NCBI GenBank assembly: GCA_033856255.1
Contig: JAWVFH010000031.1
Span: forward strand, 1 to 64,000
Direction: 5' to 3'
Source of the DNA: WHSW01 sp033856255
GTDB taxonomy: Bacteria > Actinomycetota > Thermoleophilia > Solirubrobacterales > 70-9
DNA length: 64,000 nucleotides
The notes under the pieces were generated by a model. The model saw nothing but the letters and a program-made list of their open reading frames with translations. It made no database searches and was not told the origin of the DNA. The translations under genes and the position numbers were made by a program. Position 1 is the first letter of the stretch, and each line of letters opens with the position of its first letter. Positions 9,845 through 18,851 of this stretch are shown piece by piece.

Positions 9845-11235
9845 GCGCGCCGCGCCCCAGGCGGCTCGGCCGCCTGCGCCGGGCGCTGCGCCCGCGCGGC
9901 CCGCAGCCGCGGCTCGGGCGGACGCTGATCGCCCTCCAGGCGCTGGCGGCGCTTGTCTTCGCCGGCTACCTGCTCGCCTCCGAGGGCGTGCGCTCGCCGT
10001 TCGCCGACACCTTCACCCTGCGCGCCGAGTTCGCCGACGCCGCCGGCCTGCGGACGGACAACCACTCGCCGGTGACCGTTGCCGGCGTGCCGGCCGGGAC
10101 GGTCGCGGACGTCTCGTTCGAGAACGGCGTCGCGGTGGCGACGCTCGACCTCGAACCCAGCGCCGCGAGCGCGCTCGGCGACCGCACGACCGCCCGGATC
10201 GTCTCCCGCTCGGCCCTCCAGGACCTGACCGTCGACCTCGATCCCGCCGGCGGCCGTCAGCTCTCCGACGGGGCGACGATCGCTCCATCGCGCACCTCGA
10301 GCACCGTGGGTGCCGACCGGGTCGTCGGCATCCTCGACGCCGATACCCGGGCGCAGGTCCAGGTCCTGCTGCCGGAGCTGGCGGCGGCGCTGCACGGCCG
10401 CGCGCCGCAGCTTCGCGGCGGGCTGGCGGAGCTCGGCCGGACCCTCGACTCGGGCGCCCGGGTGACGGCGGCGCTCGCCGATCGGCGGCGCGAGCTGGTC
10501 CGCTTCGTCGACGAGCTCGATTCGGTCTCGGCCCGGCTGGCGGCGCGGCGCGCGCAGCTCGGCGACGCCGTCGACGCGGCCGAGCGCACGCTCGCCGTCA
10601 CCGCCGGGCGCGATCGTGAGCTCGGCGACTCGTTCTCCCGCCTGCCGGCGACGCTCAGCGAGCTCGACGGCGCGCTGAGCTCGGTGACCGCGCTCTCGAA
10701 GCCGCTGGCGCCCGCGCTGACGGAGCTCGAACCTGTCGCCGAGCACCTGCCGGCGGCGCTGGCCGGGCTGCGCGGCCTGGTCCCGGCGGCGAACGGCCTC
10801 GTCGACGACCTCGACGGGCTCACGCGCGACGGCGCCGCGCCGCTCGCCCATCTGCGCGAGCTGCTCCAGCGTCTCGGCCCGGCCTCCTCGGCGATCGACG
10901 GCTCCGTCTCCGACCTGGAGCCGATCGTGCGCGCGATCGACCGCAACAAGGAGGGCATCGGCGTGCTCGGCGATCGCTTCTCCGGCGTCTTCTCGACCAA
11001 CGACGCCAACGGCCCGATCCTGCGGGGTCTCGGGTTCTTCGAGCCGTTCACGCCCGAGGACCTCGGCTTCGCCGCCGGCGCGCAGGGCCCGGCTCTGGCC
11101 CGCGCCCGGGCGGACTCGGTCGCGGCCCTGACCCGGGTCTGCCTGCACGAGAACCCGGTCGCCTGCCTGGCGCGCTATCTGGTCCCGGGGCTGCCCGGGT
11201 TCGTCGGCTCCGCCGACGCGGGGGGCGGCGGATGA
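9841..11235 (+). CDS. MCE-family lipid transport protein 5
   Basis: This 464-residue Mce subunit is taken from GTG 9841, which overlaps the previous TGA (GTGA); an in-frame GTG nine bases earlier is possible. A basic stretch of about 30 residues precedes the membrane anchor (about 33-48). The MCE domain follows at about 55-140 and contains the VTVAGVPAG core. Helical periodicity continues to about residue 380, then a FSGVFSTNDANGPILRG block and a cap with two Cys. No lipobox is seen, unlike the MceE lipoprotein of mycobacteria. Confidence 0.9.
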   Translation: MSAPRPRRLGRLRRALRPRGPQPRLGRTLIALQALAALVFAGYLLASEGVRSPFADTFTLRAEFADAAGLRTDNHSPVTVAGVPAGTVADVSFENGVAVATLDLEPSAASALGDRTTARIVSRSALQDLTVDLDPAGGRQLSDGATIAPSRTSSTVGADRVVGILDADTRAQVQVLLPELAAALHGRAPQLRGGLAELGRTLDSGARVTAALADRRRELVRFVDELDSVSARLAARRAQLGDAVDAAERTLAVTAGRDRELGDSFSRLPATLSELDGALSSVTALSKPLAPALTELEPVAEHLPAALAGLRGLVPAANGLVDDLDGLTRDGAAPLAHLRELLQRLGPASSAIDGSVSDLEPIVRAIDRNKEGIGVLGDRFSGVFSTNDANGPILRGLGFFEPFTPEDLGFAAGAQGPALARARADSVAALTRVCLHENPVACLARYLVPGLPGFVGSADAGGGG

Positions 11236-12533
11236 ACCTGCGAATCCCGCGCGGCGGAGCGATCGGCCTGGCCGTGACGATGGTGCTGGCGGCGGCGTTC
11301 TTCCTCTTCCTCCTGGCCCGCTTCGGCGGGCCCTCGGTGCGCCTTTCCCAGCCCTACCGCGTGAGCGCCGCCGTCCCCGACACGCGCGGCCTGGTCAGCC
11401 GCTCCGAGGTGCTCGTCCGCGGCGTCCGTGTCGGCGAGGTGGAGAGCGTCGAGGCGCGGGGCGACCGGGCGCTCGTCAGCCTGGCGATCGACGGCGACTA
11501 CGCGCCGCTGCACCGCGACGCGACCGTGCGGATCGGTGCGAAGACGCTGTTCGGGGAGAGCTACGTCGACCTCGACCCGGGCTCGCCGCGCTCGCCGGCG
11601 CTGGCCTCGGGGACGGAATTAGGGCGCGCTGCGGTTCTGCCCGCGGCCGTCGACGTCGACCAGGCGCTCGAGGCGCTGAGGGCGCCGGACCGCGAGCGGC
11701 TCGACACGGTGATCGGGGCGCTCGGGGACGGGGCGGCGACCCCGCTCGCCGGCGAGCGGACGAGCGCGACGATCGCCCAGCTCGGGCGTGCGACCTCGGA
11801 GCTTCGCGGCCTGGTCGGCATCCTGCGCGGCCAGGGGGAGCGGATCGCCACCGGCGTCGGCGACGCGGGTGAGCTGATGGCGGCGCTGGCGCGCGACGAG
11901 GGCGCCCTGCGTGGGATCGTGACCGACGGACGGACGGCCCTGAGCGCGCTCGCCGACCGCGCCCAGCCGCTGCGCGCCGGCCTCGACGAGCTGCCGCGCC
12001 TGGTCGAGGCGGCGCGGACCACCCTCGCCGACGCCGGCCCGCTGGTCGACGAGGCCCGCCCGCTGGCGACCCAGCTCGCCGGCGCGGCGCCCGAGCTGCA
12101 CGCGGCACTCGCCGACCTGCCGCCGGCCGCGGCGGACGCCGACCGCCTGCTCGCCGGCGTCCCCGCGCTCGAGCGGGTGGCGACGCCGTTCATCACTCGC
12201 GCGACCGACACGCTGGCGCTCGCGGAGCCGGTCGGCGGACCGCTCGCCGACGCGCTTCGCGACGCCGAGCCGATCGCGGGTTACCTGTCGGACCGCCGCC
12301 AGGCGTTCGCGGCCTGGTTCTCGAACACCGCCGACCTCGGTTCGCACCGTGACGCCAAGGGCTACTTCGCCCGCTTCTTCGTCGGCTTCGAGCCCTCGAC
12401 GGCGCTCGGGCTGCCGGGCGGCCGCTACGAGACCAACGCCTACACGGGCCCCGGCGACGCCGCCGACCCCCAGCCGTACTCGGGCTATCCGCGTCTTCAG
12501 CCCTACGACCCGAATGGGGGTCAGGGAGGATGA
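11232..12533 (+). CDS. MCE-family lipid transport protein 6
   Basis: This 433-residue final Mce subunit begins at ATG 11232, overlapping the previous stop (ATGA). The anchor is at about 13-34. The MCE domain at about 42-115 has the SRSEVLVRGVRVGEV core. A long helical section follows, then the AFAAWFSNTADLGSHRDAKG block and a Tyr/Pro/Gly-rich C-terminus. Together with genes 1-5 it makes six distinct MCE chains, the number expected for one heterohexameric ring stack. Its stop overlaps the start of the FAD protein gene by 4 nt. Confidence 0.9.
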   Translation: MNLRIPRGGAIGLAVTMVLAAAFFLFLLARFGGPSVRLSQPYRVSAAVPDTRGLVSRSEVLVRGVRVGEVESVEARGDRALVSLAIDGDYAPLHRDATVRIGAKTLFGESYVDLDPGSPRSPALASGTELGRAAVLPAAVDVDQALEALRAPDRERLDTVIGALGDGAATPLAGERTSATIAQLGRATSELRGLVGILRGQGERIATGVGDAGELMAALARDEGALRGIVTDGRTALSALADRAQPLRAGLDELPRLVEAARTTLADAGPLVDEARPLATQLAGAAPELHAALADLPPAAADADRLLAGVPALERVATPFITRATDTLALAEPVGGPLADALRDAEPIAGYLSDRRQAFAAWFSNTADLGSHRDAKGYFARFFVGFEPSTALGLPGGRYETNAYTGPGDAADPQPYSGYPRLQPYDPNGGQGG

Positions 12534-13948
12534 CCCCCCCCACGGTCGCGATCGTCGGCGGCGGAGCGAGCGGCACGCTGCTCGCCGCCCAGTTGCTGCG
12601 CCGCCACCATCCGCGCGGCGTCCGCGTGGTCCTGATCGAGCGCCGCCCCGAGGTCGGGCGCGGCGTCGCGTACTCGACCCCGCACGAGTACCACCGCCTC
12701 AACGTCCCGGCCGAGCAGATGGGCGCGCTGCCCCGAGACCCGCGCCATTTCATGCGCTGGGCGAGCCGCAACGGCCACGGCGTCGTCGTCGGCGACTTCG
12801 CCCCGCGCGGACTGTTCGGCGAGTACCTGGAATCGCTGCTCGCCGAGGCCGAGCGGGCCGCCGCGTCGAGCGCCCTGCTCGAGCGCCTGCGTGGCGACGT
12901 CGCCTCGGCCGCTGTCGACGAGCTGCGCCGCAGGGCCCGCCTCGAGCTCGCCTCGGGCGAGGTCGTCGAGGCCGACCGGGTCGTGCTCGCGCTCGGCAAC
13001 CTCGCCCCGGCCGATCCTCCGGGAGCCGATCCGCAGCTGCTCGCGAGCGGGCGCTACGAGGCCGACCCCTGGGCCGCCGGCCTCGGCGAGCGGGCCGCCG
13101 GCGACGACCTCGTCCTCCTCCTCGGCACCGGCCTGACGATGGTCGACGTCGCCCTCACCCTCGGCAAGGAGACCTTCGCGCCGCGGCTACTCGCCGTCTC
13201 GCGCAAGGGGCTGGTGCCGCAATCGCATCGCAGGGGCGCGGCTCTGCCACCGCGCCGCTTCCACATCCGCCGCGAGCGGGTCCGCCTCGACGAGCTCGTC
13301 GACGAGGTCGCGAGGGAGCTATCGGATGTCCGCTCGACGGGCGGCGACTGGCGGCAGGTGATCGACTCGATGCGCCCGGTCACGAACCAGATCTGGCATC
13401 GCCTCTCGGACACGGACCGGCGCCGCTTCGTCGACCGCCTCTCGCGCCGCTGGGACGTGCACCGCCACCGGATGGCGCCCGAGGTGGCGACGATGCTGGA
13501 GCGGCTGCGCCGGACCCACCGCCTGGCGATGGGGAGGGCGAGCGTCGAGGGGATGCGGGTTGCCGGCGACCGGGTGATCGTCACCCTGGACCGCGGCGAG
13601 CGCGGGGTCGAGGAGCTGAGCGTGGCCCGGGTGATCAACTGCACCGGCCCCGCGCTCGACCTGCGCGCGGCGCGCGAGCCGCTGCTCGAGGGCCTGCTCG
13701 CGACCGGGGCGATCCGCCCTGGACCGCTGCGTCTCGGGCTCGACCACGACTCGCGGGCGGCGTTGGTGGACGCATCCGGGGCGGCATCCCGGGTCCTGTT
13801 CGGGATCGGGCCGATGCGCAAGGGAAGGCTCTGGGAGACGACCGCGATCCCCGAGATCCGCACCCAGGCATTCGACCTCGCCGATCAGATCAGCGCCGAC
13901 CTCGCGCGCGCGGCGGCCCGTGGACCAGAGCTCGCCCTGGCGGGTTGA
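12530..13948 (+). CDS. FAD/NAD(P)-binding protein, YdhS-like (COG4529 type)
   Basis: This 472-residue protein begins with a Rossmann fingerprint (VAIVGGGASGTLLAAQLL, residues 6-23). It has the GVAYSTPHEYHRLNVPAEQM region typical of the NAD_binding_9/YdhS family. A second dinucleotide-binding stretch (LVLLLGTGLTMVDVALTLG) lies near 195-213 and a RVINCTGPALDL motif near 365. No signal peptide is present, so it is probably cytosolic. The reaction of this family is not established. The ATGA overlap with the last MCE gene makes it part of the Mce operon, so it may act on the imported lipid or sterol; that is inference. Confidence 0.8.
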   Translation: MTPPTVAIVGGGASGTLLAAQLLRRHHPRGVRVVLIERRPEVGRGVAYSTPHEYHRLNVPAEQMGALPRDPRHFMRWASRNGHGVVVGDFAPRGLFGEYLESLLAEAERAAASSALLERLRGDVASAAVDELRRRARLELASGEVVEADRVVLALGNLAPADPPGADPQLLASGRYEADPWAAGLGERAAGDDLVLLLGTGLTMVDVALTLGKETFAPRLLAVSRKGLVPQSHRRGAALPPRRFHIRRERVRLDELVDEVARELSDVRSTGGDWRQVIDSMRPVTNQIWHRLSDTDRRRFVDRLSRRWDVHRHRMAPEVATMLERLRRTHRLAMGRASVEGMRVAGDRVIVTLDRGERGVEELSVARVINCTGPALDLRAAREPLLEGLLATGAIRPGPLRLGLDHDSRAALVDASGAASRVLFGIGPMRKGRLWETTAIPEIRTQAFDLADQISADLARAAARGPELALAG

Positions 13949-13949
13949 G

Positions 13950-15332
13950 CTAGACGCTGGACTCGATCGGGTGGCCGGCGCGCTTCCAGGTGCCGACCCC
14001 GCCCTTGCCGACGTGGATCACCTGGCCGTAGCCCTCGCGCTGGAGGATCGAGGCGGCGAGGCCGGAGCGCTTGCCGCCGCTGCAGACGGCTGCGATCGGG
14101 TCGCCGTTGGGCAGCTCGGCGAACCGCTCGGCGAGCTCGCCGTAGGGAATGTGGATCGAGCCGGGGATATGGCCGGCGGCGAACTCGCGCGCGTTGCGCA
14201 CGTCGAGCACGGTGATCTCCTCGCCGCCGTCGAGGCGGCGGGCCAGGTCGTCGGGATCGATCTGCTCGACCCTGCTCACCTGGCGGCCCTCGGATCGCCA
14301 GGCGGTCATCCCGCCCGCGAGGAAGCCGCGCACCCGCAGTCCGACCGAGGCGAGCAGCTCGGCGGCGGCGAGCTCGTAGCCGTCGGAGGCCGCGACGACG
14401 ATCACCTCGACGTCGGGAGGGACGATCTGGGCGACCTTGGTGCCGAAGCCGGTGTCGTAGGCGGAGGCGCTGATCGCCCCGGGGATGTGGGCTTCGTCGA
14501 ACTGGTCGTTGGTGCGCGCGTCGACGAGCAGGGCGCCCCCGGCGATCGCCACCTCGACGGCGCGCGGGGTCAGCGGCGCCGGCGCTCCCAGGTCCTCGAC
14601 CAGCGGGCCGCGGTTCAGGTCGACGACGTGCTCGACGTTCGGCGGGCGCTCGCCGATCGATGCGATCGCGTCAGCGACGAAGGCGTCGGCGGTCTCGAAG
14701 GACGCGGCGTGGTTGTGGGCCCGCTCGAAGCCGATCGTCGAGGAGGTCCGGTGGTCGATCCCGGAGCTCCCGCAGAGCGAGCCGCCGAGATGCCCGGGCC
14801 AGACCTCGACCTCGTCGGGGAGCGAGAAGAGGCGCTCGTGCAGGGAGCGGTAGAGGTCGCGGGCTCCGTCGGTGGGCTCGACCGCGAGGTCGGGCCGGGC
14901 GACGTCGCCGACGAACAGCGAATCGCCGCTGAGCACGGCGACCGGCTCGGCGCCGGTGCCGCCGTCGCGAAGCACGAACGACGTGTGCTCGGGGCGGTGG
15001 CCGGCCGTCTGCACGGCCTCGATCTCGACCTCGCCGAGCCGCAGCACCCAGCCGTCGTCGAAGGCCTCATGCGGGTACTCGGCGTCGGCGAGCCTGTTGA
15101 TGTGGATCGTCGCCCCGGTCGCCCGCGCCAGCCGGCCGTGGCCGGAGACGTGGTCGGCGTGGGTGTGCGTCTCGAGCACGTGCTCGATCCGGACCCCGTG
15201 CAGGCGCGACAGGTGCAGGTACGGCTCGATGTCCCATTGCGGGTCGATCACCGCCGCCACCCCCTCGTCGACGTCGCCGACCAGGTACGAGGCGCAGCCG
15301 AGGTCCTCGTGGATCACCTGTCTGAACAGCAT
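13950..15332 (-). CDS. Metallo-beta-lactamase fold hydrolase/persulfide dioxygenase with two rhodanese domains
   Basis: This 460-residue protein has an ETHE1-like metallo-beta-lactamase domain. HTHADH at about 56-61 and later His and Asp ligands (AGHRPEH, GDSLFVGD, WPGHLGGS) supply the metal site. Two rhodanese domains follow at about 270-355 and 365-455. The second keeps the catalytic cysteine (CSGGKRS, Cys417). The first has no Cys in the equivalent loop (VVAASDGYE) and is probably structural. Family members oxidise glutathione or other low-molecular-weight persulfides to sulfite, with rhodanese supplying or removing sulfane sulfur. It lies downstream of an Rrf2 gene on the same strand and beside a sulfate importer, consistent with a sulfur-homeostasis role. 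Confidence 0.88.
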   Translation of the reverse strand: MLFRQVIHEDLGCASYLVGDVDEGVAAVIDPQWDIEPYLHLSRLHGVRIEHVLETHTHADHVSGHGRLARATGATIHINRLADAEYPHEAFDDGWVLRLGEVEIEAVQTAGHRPEHTSFVLRDGGTGAEPVAVLSGDSLFVGDVARPDLAVEPTDGARDLYRSLHERLFSLPDEVEVWPGHLGGSLCGSSGIDHRTSSTIGFERAHNHAASFETADAFVADAIASIGERPPNVEHVVDLNRGPLVEDLGAPAPLTPRAVEVAIAGGALLVDARTNDQFDEAHIPGAISASAYDTGFGTKVAQIVPPDVEVIVVAASDGYELAAAELLASVGLRVRGFLAGGMTAWRSEGRQVSRVEQIDPDDLARRLDGGEEITVLDVRNAREFAAGHIPGSIHIPYGELAERFAELPNGDPIAAVCSGGKRSGLAASILQREGYGQVIHVGKGGVGTWKRAGHPIESSV

Positions 15333-15395
15333 CGCTTCCCTTCCATCATCCCGCTTTCGTGGGCTTATTGTCGACTGGAATGGTAGAGAACGCGC

Positions 15396-15860
15396 CTACT
15401 GCGAGATCCAGGAGTCGGGGTCCTCGGTCATCTTGATCACGTGCTTCGGGAGCTTGCCGCTGATCAGATCGGCGACCGTGACCCGGTCGAGGACGGTGCG
15501 GATCGAGGTCCGCAGCGCGACCCAGACGTATTGCAGCGGCTCCGCCAGGCCCTCGTACTCGAGCGTCTCCGGCCGGCTCGAGCGGACGCTCGCCAGCGGG
15601 CCCTCGACCGCCCGCATGATGTCCGCGACGGTGATCTTCTCCGGCGGTAGTGCCAGCCAGTAACCGCCCTCGGAGCCGCGCTGGCTCTCGACCAGGCCCG
15701 CGTGGCGGAGCTCGGAGAGGATGTTCTCGAGGAACTTCGGGGGGATCGCCTGGGCGGCGACGATCGTGTCGCGCTTCACGGGCTCGCCCTCGCCGCCGGC
15801 GAGCTCCATCACGGCGCGAACGGCGTACTCGGCTTTTGCGGTGACCCGCACGGAGCCCAT
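15396..15860 (-). CDS. Rrf2-family transcriptional regulator, Cys-less (CymR-like)
   Basis: This 154-residue protein has the Rrf2 winged helix from the N-terminus (RVTAKAEYAVRAVMELA), the PPKFLENILSELRHAGLV recognition region and the RGSEGGYWLA wing. It contains no cysteine, so it cannot carry the IscR/NsrR iron-sulfur cluster and resembles CymR-type sulfur regulators instead. ATG 15860 was preferred; an in-frame ATG at 15893 adds a poorly conserved leader. It is divergent from the sulfate importer, with about 145 nt between starts, and upstream of the persulfide dioxygenase gene. Both are plausible targets. Confidence 0.88.
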   Translation of the reverse strand: MGSVRVTAKAEYAVRAVMELAGGEGEPVKRDTIVAAQAIPPKFLENILSELRHAGLVESQRGSEGGYWLALPPEKITVADIMRAVEGPLASVRSSRPETLEYEGLAEPLQYVWVALRTSIRTVLDRVTVADLISGKLPKHVIKMTEDPDSWISQ

Positions 15861-15923
15861 TCTTCCCGAGAGGACGCCTCCGTGCGTACGCATGGACGGG
15901 CAGGACCGCTCCTGAAACGCGGC

Positions 15924-15950
15924 TTGGGGCGATTTGGCATCTGCTATCTT
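15924..15950 (+). promoter_or_regulatory. Candidate promoter of the sulfate importer operon
   Basis: A TATCTT hexamer (15945-15950) with a TTGGGG element at 15924 gives a -10/-35-like pair, although the 15 nt spacer is short. The start codon is 54 nt downstream and has a Shine-Dalgarno-like AAAGGTG, so this operon has a real 5' leader. An Rrf2 operator is expected here, but no convincing dyad was found. Confidence 0.4.
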
Positions 15951-16004
15951 GGCGCGCTGTCTCGGATTCCTCAGTAACCCAATCAAGAAAGGTGAAAACC
16001 TGAT

Positions 16005-17099
16005 ATGAACCGCTTCTCCAAGAAGCCTCGCCCCGGCGGGGCCGCGAACGCCACCCTGGCGGACGCGCGGCCCCGCGGTGGTGTCAGGGTGCTCGGCGCG
16101 CTCGGCGCCAGCCTGGCGCTCGCGTTCGGAGTGGCTGCCTGCGGCAGCTCTTCGGACAGCACCTCGGGTGGCTCGAGCGGCTCAGGCGGCTCGATCGACC
16201 TGGTCGCGTACTCGACCCCCGAAGAGGCCTATACCAACGATCTCGAGCCCGGTTTCAACGCGACGCCCGACGGCGATGGGGTCGAGTTCTCGAACTCGTT
16301 CGGCGCCTCCGGCGACCAGTCCCGCGCGGTCGAGGCCGGCCAGCCGGCCGACGTCGTCCATTTCGCGCTCGAGCCCGACATGACCCGTCTGGTCGACGCC
16401 GGCATGGTCGCCAACGACTGGAACTCGGGCCAGTACAAGGGCATCGTCGAGAACTCGGTGGTGGTGTTCGTGGTCCGCAAGGGCAACCCGGACAACATCC
16501 AGAGCTGGGATGACCTCGTCACGGGTGACGAGGAGGTCCTGACGCCGAACCCGTTCACCTCGGGCGGGGCGCGCTGGAACCTGATGGCCGCCTACGGCAA
16601 CCAGGTGATCACCGAGGGCAAGTCCGAGGCGGAGGGCCTGCAGTACCTCTCCGATCTGCTCGCCAACGTCCCGGTCCAGGACGAGAGCGCCCGCGACGCG
16701 CTGGGGACGTTCCTCGGCGGCAAGGGCGACGTCCTGCTCTCCTATGAGAACGACGCCATCGCCGCGCAGAAGGCGGGCGAGGACATCGACTACATCGTGC
16801 CCGACAGCACGATCAAGATCGAGACCCCGCTGGCGGCAACGGTCGACTCTGACGCTGCGGCGCAGAAGTTCGTCGACTACGAGTACACCGACGAGGCGCA
16901 GCAGCTGTGGGCCGACAACGGCTACCGGCCGGTGGTCCCGTCGGTGTTCGACAAGAACAAGGACCAGTTCCCGATCCCGGCGAACCTGTTCACGATCGAC
17001 GATCTCGGCGGTTGGGACCAGGTCTCGACCGACTTCTTCGATCCGGCGAACGGTTCGGTCGCTCAGATCGAGCAGGACCTGGGGGTAGCGACGGAGTGA
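16005..17099 (+). CDS. cysP: Sulfate/thiosulfate ABC transporter substrate-binding lipoprotein
   Basis: This 364-residue solute-binding protein has a basic N-terminus, a hydrophobic segment and a lipobox ending at Cys46 (GVAAC), followed by a Ser/Gly linker. The mature part carries sulfate-binding family features: STPEEAYTNDLEPGF, SFGASGDQSRAVEAGQPADVV and TPNPFTSGGARWNLMAAYG. Ligand is bound outside the membrane and delivered to the CysT/CysW permeases. ATG 16005 has AAAGGTG upstream. The stop overlaps cysT by 4 nt. Naming it cysP rather than sbp is a convenience; sulfate versus thiosulfate preference cannot be read. Confidence 0.92.
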   Translation: MNRFSKKPRPGGAANATLADARPRGGVRVLGALGASLALAFGVAACGSSSDSTSGGSSGSGGSIDLVAYSTPEEAYTNDLEPGFNATPDGDGVEFSNSFGASGDQSRAVEAGQPADVVHFALEPDMTRLVDAGMVANDWNSGQYKGIVENSVVVFVVRKGNPDNIQSWDDLVTGDEEVLTPNPFTSGGARWNLMAAYGNQVITEGKSEAEGLQYLSDLLANVPVQDESARDALGTFLGGKGDVLLSYENDAIAAQKAGEDIDYIVPDSTIKIETPLAATVDSDAAAQKFVDYEYTDEAQQLWADNGYRPVVPSVFDKNKDQFPIPANLFTIDDLGGWDQVSTDFFDPANGSVAQIEQDLGVATE

Positions 17100-17938
17100 G
17101 TCAAGGGGCCGTCGCAACTGCGAAGGCACCGGCGAGGCCGAGCTTTAGGCTCGGCCTCGCCGGCCCTGGGCTGACGCGCGGCCTCGTCGTTGCGTACCTG
17201 AGCCTGATCGTCCTGATCCCGCTCGCCGCGGTGATCTCGAAGTCGTTCGAGGGCGGCCTCTCGCAGTTCTGGGACGACGTCACGGCGCCGCAGGCGATCG
17301 CGGCGCTGAAGCTCACCCTCGGAGCGTCGGCGATCGTGGTCGCGATCAACGCGATCTTCGGGACGATCATCGCCTGGGTGCTGGTCCGCGACGAGTTTCC
17401 CGGCAAGCGGGTGATCAACTCGCTGATCGACCTGCCGTTCGCGCTGCCGACGATCGTCGCCGGGATCACGCTGCTGGCGCTCTACGGCGACAACGGCGTA
17501 CTCGGCCTCTCCGGCGTCGCCTTCACGCGGATCGGCGTCGTCATGGCGCTGCTGTTCGTCACCCTGCCGTTCGTGATCCGCTCGGTGCAGCCGGTGCTGC
17601 TCGAGCTCGACACGGATATGGAGGAGGCCGCGGCCTCGCTCGGCGCCGGCCCGCTGACCACCTTCCGGCGGATCATCCTCCCGAACCTGCGCCCGGCGAT
17701 CCTCTCCGGGATCGCGCTCGCCTTCGCCCGCTCGATCGGCGAGTTCGGGTCGCTGGTCCTGATCTCGGGCAACATCCCGTTCAAGACCGAGGTCTCCTCG
17801 GTGTTCATCTTCAGCCAGATCCAGAGCGATCGCGAGGTCACGGCGGCGGCCGTCTCGGTCGTCCTGCTGATGATCGCGCTGCTGGTCCTGATCGCGATCG
17901 GGATCCTCTCCCGCAGGAGCCTGCGCCATGCCGGGTGA
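17096..17938 (+). CDS. cysT: Sulfate ABC transporter permease CysT
   Basis: This 280-residue permease has six predicted membrane segments and the ABC-permease EAA loop (EEAAASLGAGPLTTFRRIILP). GTG 17096 overlaps the cysP stop (GTGA). The N-terminal 30 residues are basic and soluble. It forms a heterodimeric channel with CysW. The end overlaps the cysW start by 11 nt, so expression of the pair is coupled. FGSLVLISGNIPFKTEV is a characteristic CysT stretch. Confidence 0.93.
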   Translation: MSQGAVATAKAPARPSFRLGLAGPGLTRGLVVAYLSLIVLIPLAAVISKSFEGGLSQFWDDVTAPQAIAALKLTLGASAIVVAINAIFGTIIAWVLVRDEFPGKRVINSLIDLPFALPTIVAGITLLALYGDNGVLGLSGVAFTRIGVVMALLFVTLPFVIRSVQPVLLELDTDMEEAAASLGAGPLTTFRRIILPNLRPAILSGIALAFARSIGEFGSLVLISGNIPFKTEVSSVFIFSQIQSDREVTAAAVSVVLLMIALLVLIAIGILSRRSLRHAG

Positions 17939-18851
17939 GGCCGCGACGATCGATCCTGGCCCCGTGCGCGGAGCGTCGGCGAAGGGCAGGCTCGCGAAGT
18001 ACGGGCTGCGCGGGGTCGCGCTCGGCTACCTGTTCGCTCTGCTGCTGATTCCGGTCATCCTGATCTTCTTCAAGGCCTTCGAGGACGGCGCCGCCCACGC
18101 CTGGGAATCGGTGACCACGCCGGAGGCTCTGCACGCCTTCTGGCTCACCGTGCTGATCGCCGGGATCGCCGTGCCGCTGAACACGGTCTTCGGGATCGCC
18201 TGCGCCCTGGTCCTCGTCCGTCACAAGTTCCGCGGCAAGGCGATCCTGAACGGGCTCATCGACCTGCCGTTCGCGGTCTCCCCAATCGTGATCGGGCTCT
18301 CCCTGGTGCTCGTCTACGGCAGCGTCGACGGCTGGTTCGGCCCCTGGCTGCTCGAGCACGGGATCCGGGTGATCTTCTCGGTGCCGGGGATGGTGCTGGC
18401 GACGATCTTCGTCTCGCTGCCGTTCGTGGTCAGGGAGGTGGCGCCGGTTCTGCAGGAGATCGGTGACGACCAGGAACAGGCCGCGGCGACGCTGGGCGCC
18501 AACGCCTGGCAGACCTTCTGGCGCATCACGCTGCCCTCGATCCGCTGGGGCGTCACCTACGGGGTGGTGCTCGCGACGGCCCGGGCGATCGGCGAGTTCG
18601 GCGCCGTCGCCGTCGTCTCGGGGAAGATCGAGGGCAAGACCGAGACCGCGACCCTGCTGGTCGAGAACCAGTACGAGCACTTCAACGTCGCCGGCGCGTA
18701 CGCCGCCGCGCTGGTCCTCGCGGTGATGGCGCTGATGGTTCTGCTGGCGATGAACCTGATCCAGCGACGAGATGGACCGGCGAAAGCCCCTAGCCAGATC
18801 GCCGTCGGCGACGCGGCTGCCTTGACAACAGGAAGTGGAAAGGAACTCTGA
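17928..18851 (+). CDS. cysW: Sulfate ABC transporter permease CysW
   Basis: This 307-residue permease has six membrane segments and an EAA loop (EQAAATLGANAWQTFWRITLP). The sequence GEFGAVAVVSGKIEGKTET is typical of CysW. ATG 17928 lies within the end of cysT, and the stop shares one base with the cysA start. The C-terminal 30 residues are hydrophilic. Its partner is CysT, and CysA provides ATP hydrolysis. Confidence 0.93.
   Translation: MPGEAATIDPGPVRGASAKGRLAKYGLRGVALGYLFALLLIPVILIFFKAFEDGAAHAWESVTTPEALHAFWLTVLIAGIAVPLNTVFGIACALVLVRHKFRGKAILNGLIDLPFAVSPIVIGLSLVLVYGSVDGWFGPWLLEHGIRVIFSVPGMVLATIFVSLPFVVREVAPVLQEIGDDQEQAAATLGANAWQTFWRITLPSIRWGVTYGVVLATARAIGEFGAVAVVSGKIEGKTETATLLVENQYEHFNVAGAYAAALVLAVMALMVLLAMNLIQRRDGPAKAPSQIAVGDAAALTTGSGKEL

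Noticed and set aside
11058..11085. Third copy of the palindromic element (CCTCGGCTTCGCC in MCE protein 5)
   Set aside because: Only about 13 bases match and the stem partner is missing; it is explained by the coded LGFA residues.
13920..15386. 488-residue frame antisense to the metallo-beta-lactamase/rhodanese gene
   Set aside because: It has the Arg/Gly/Val-rich composition of a GC-rich shadow frame; the opposite strand encodes a clear enzyme with catalytic motifs.
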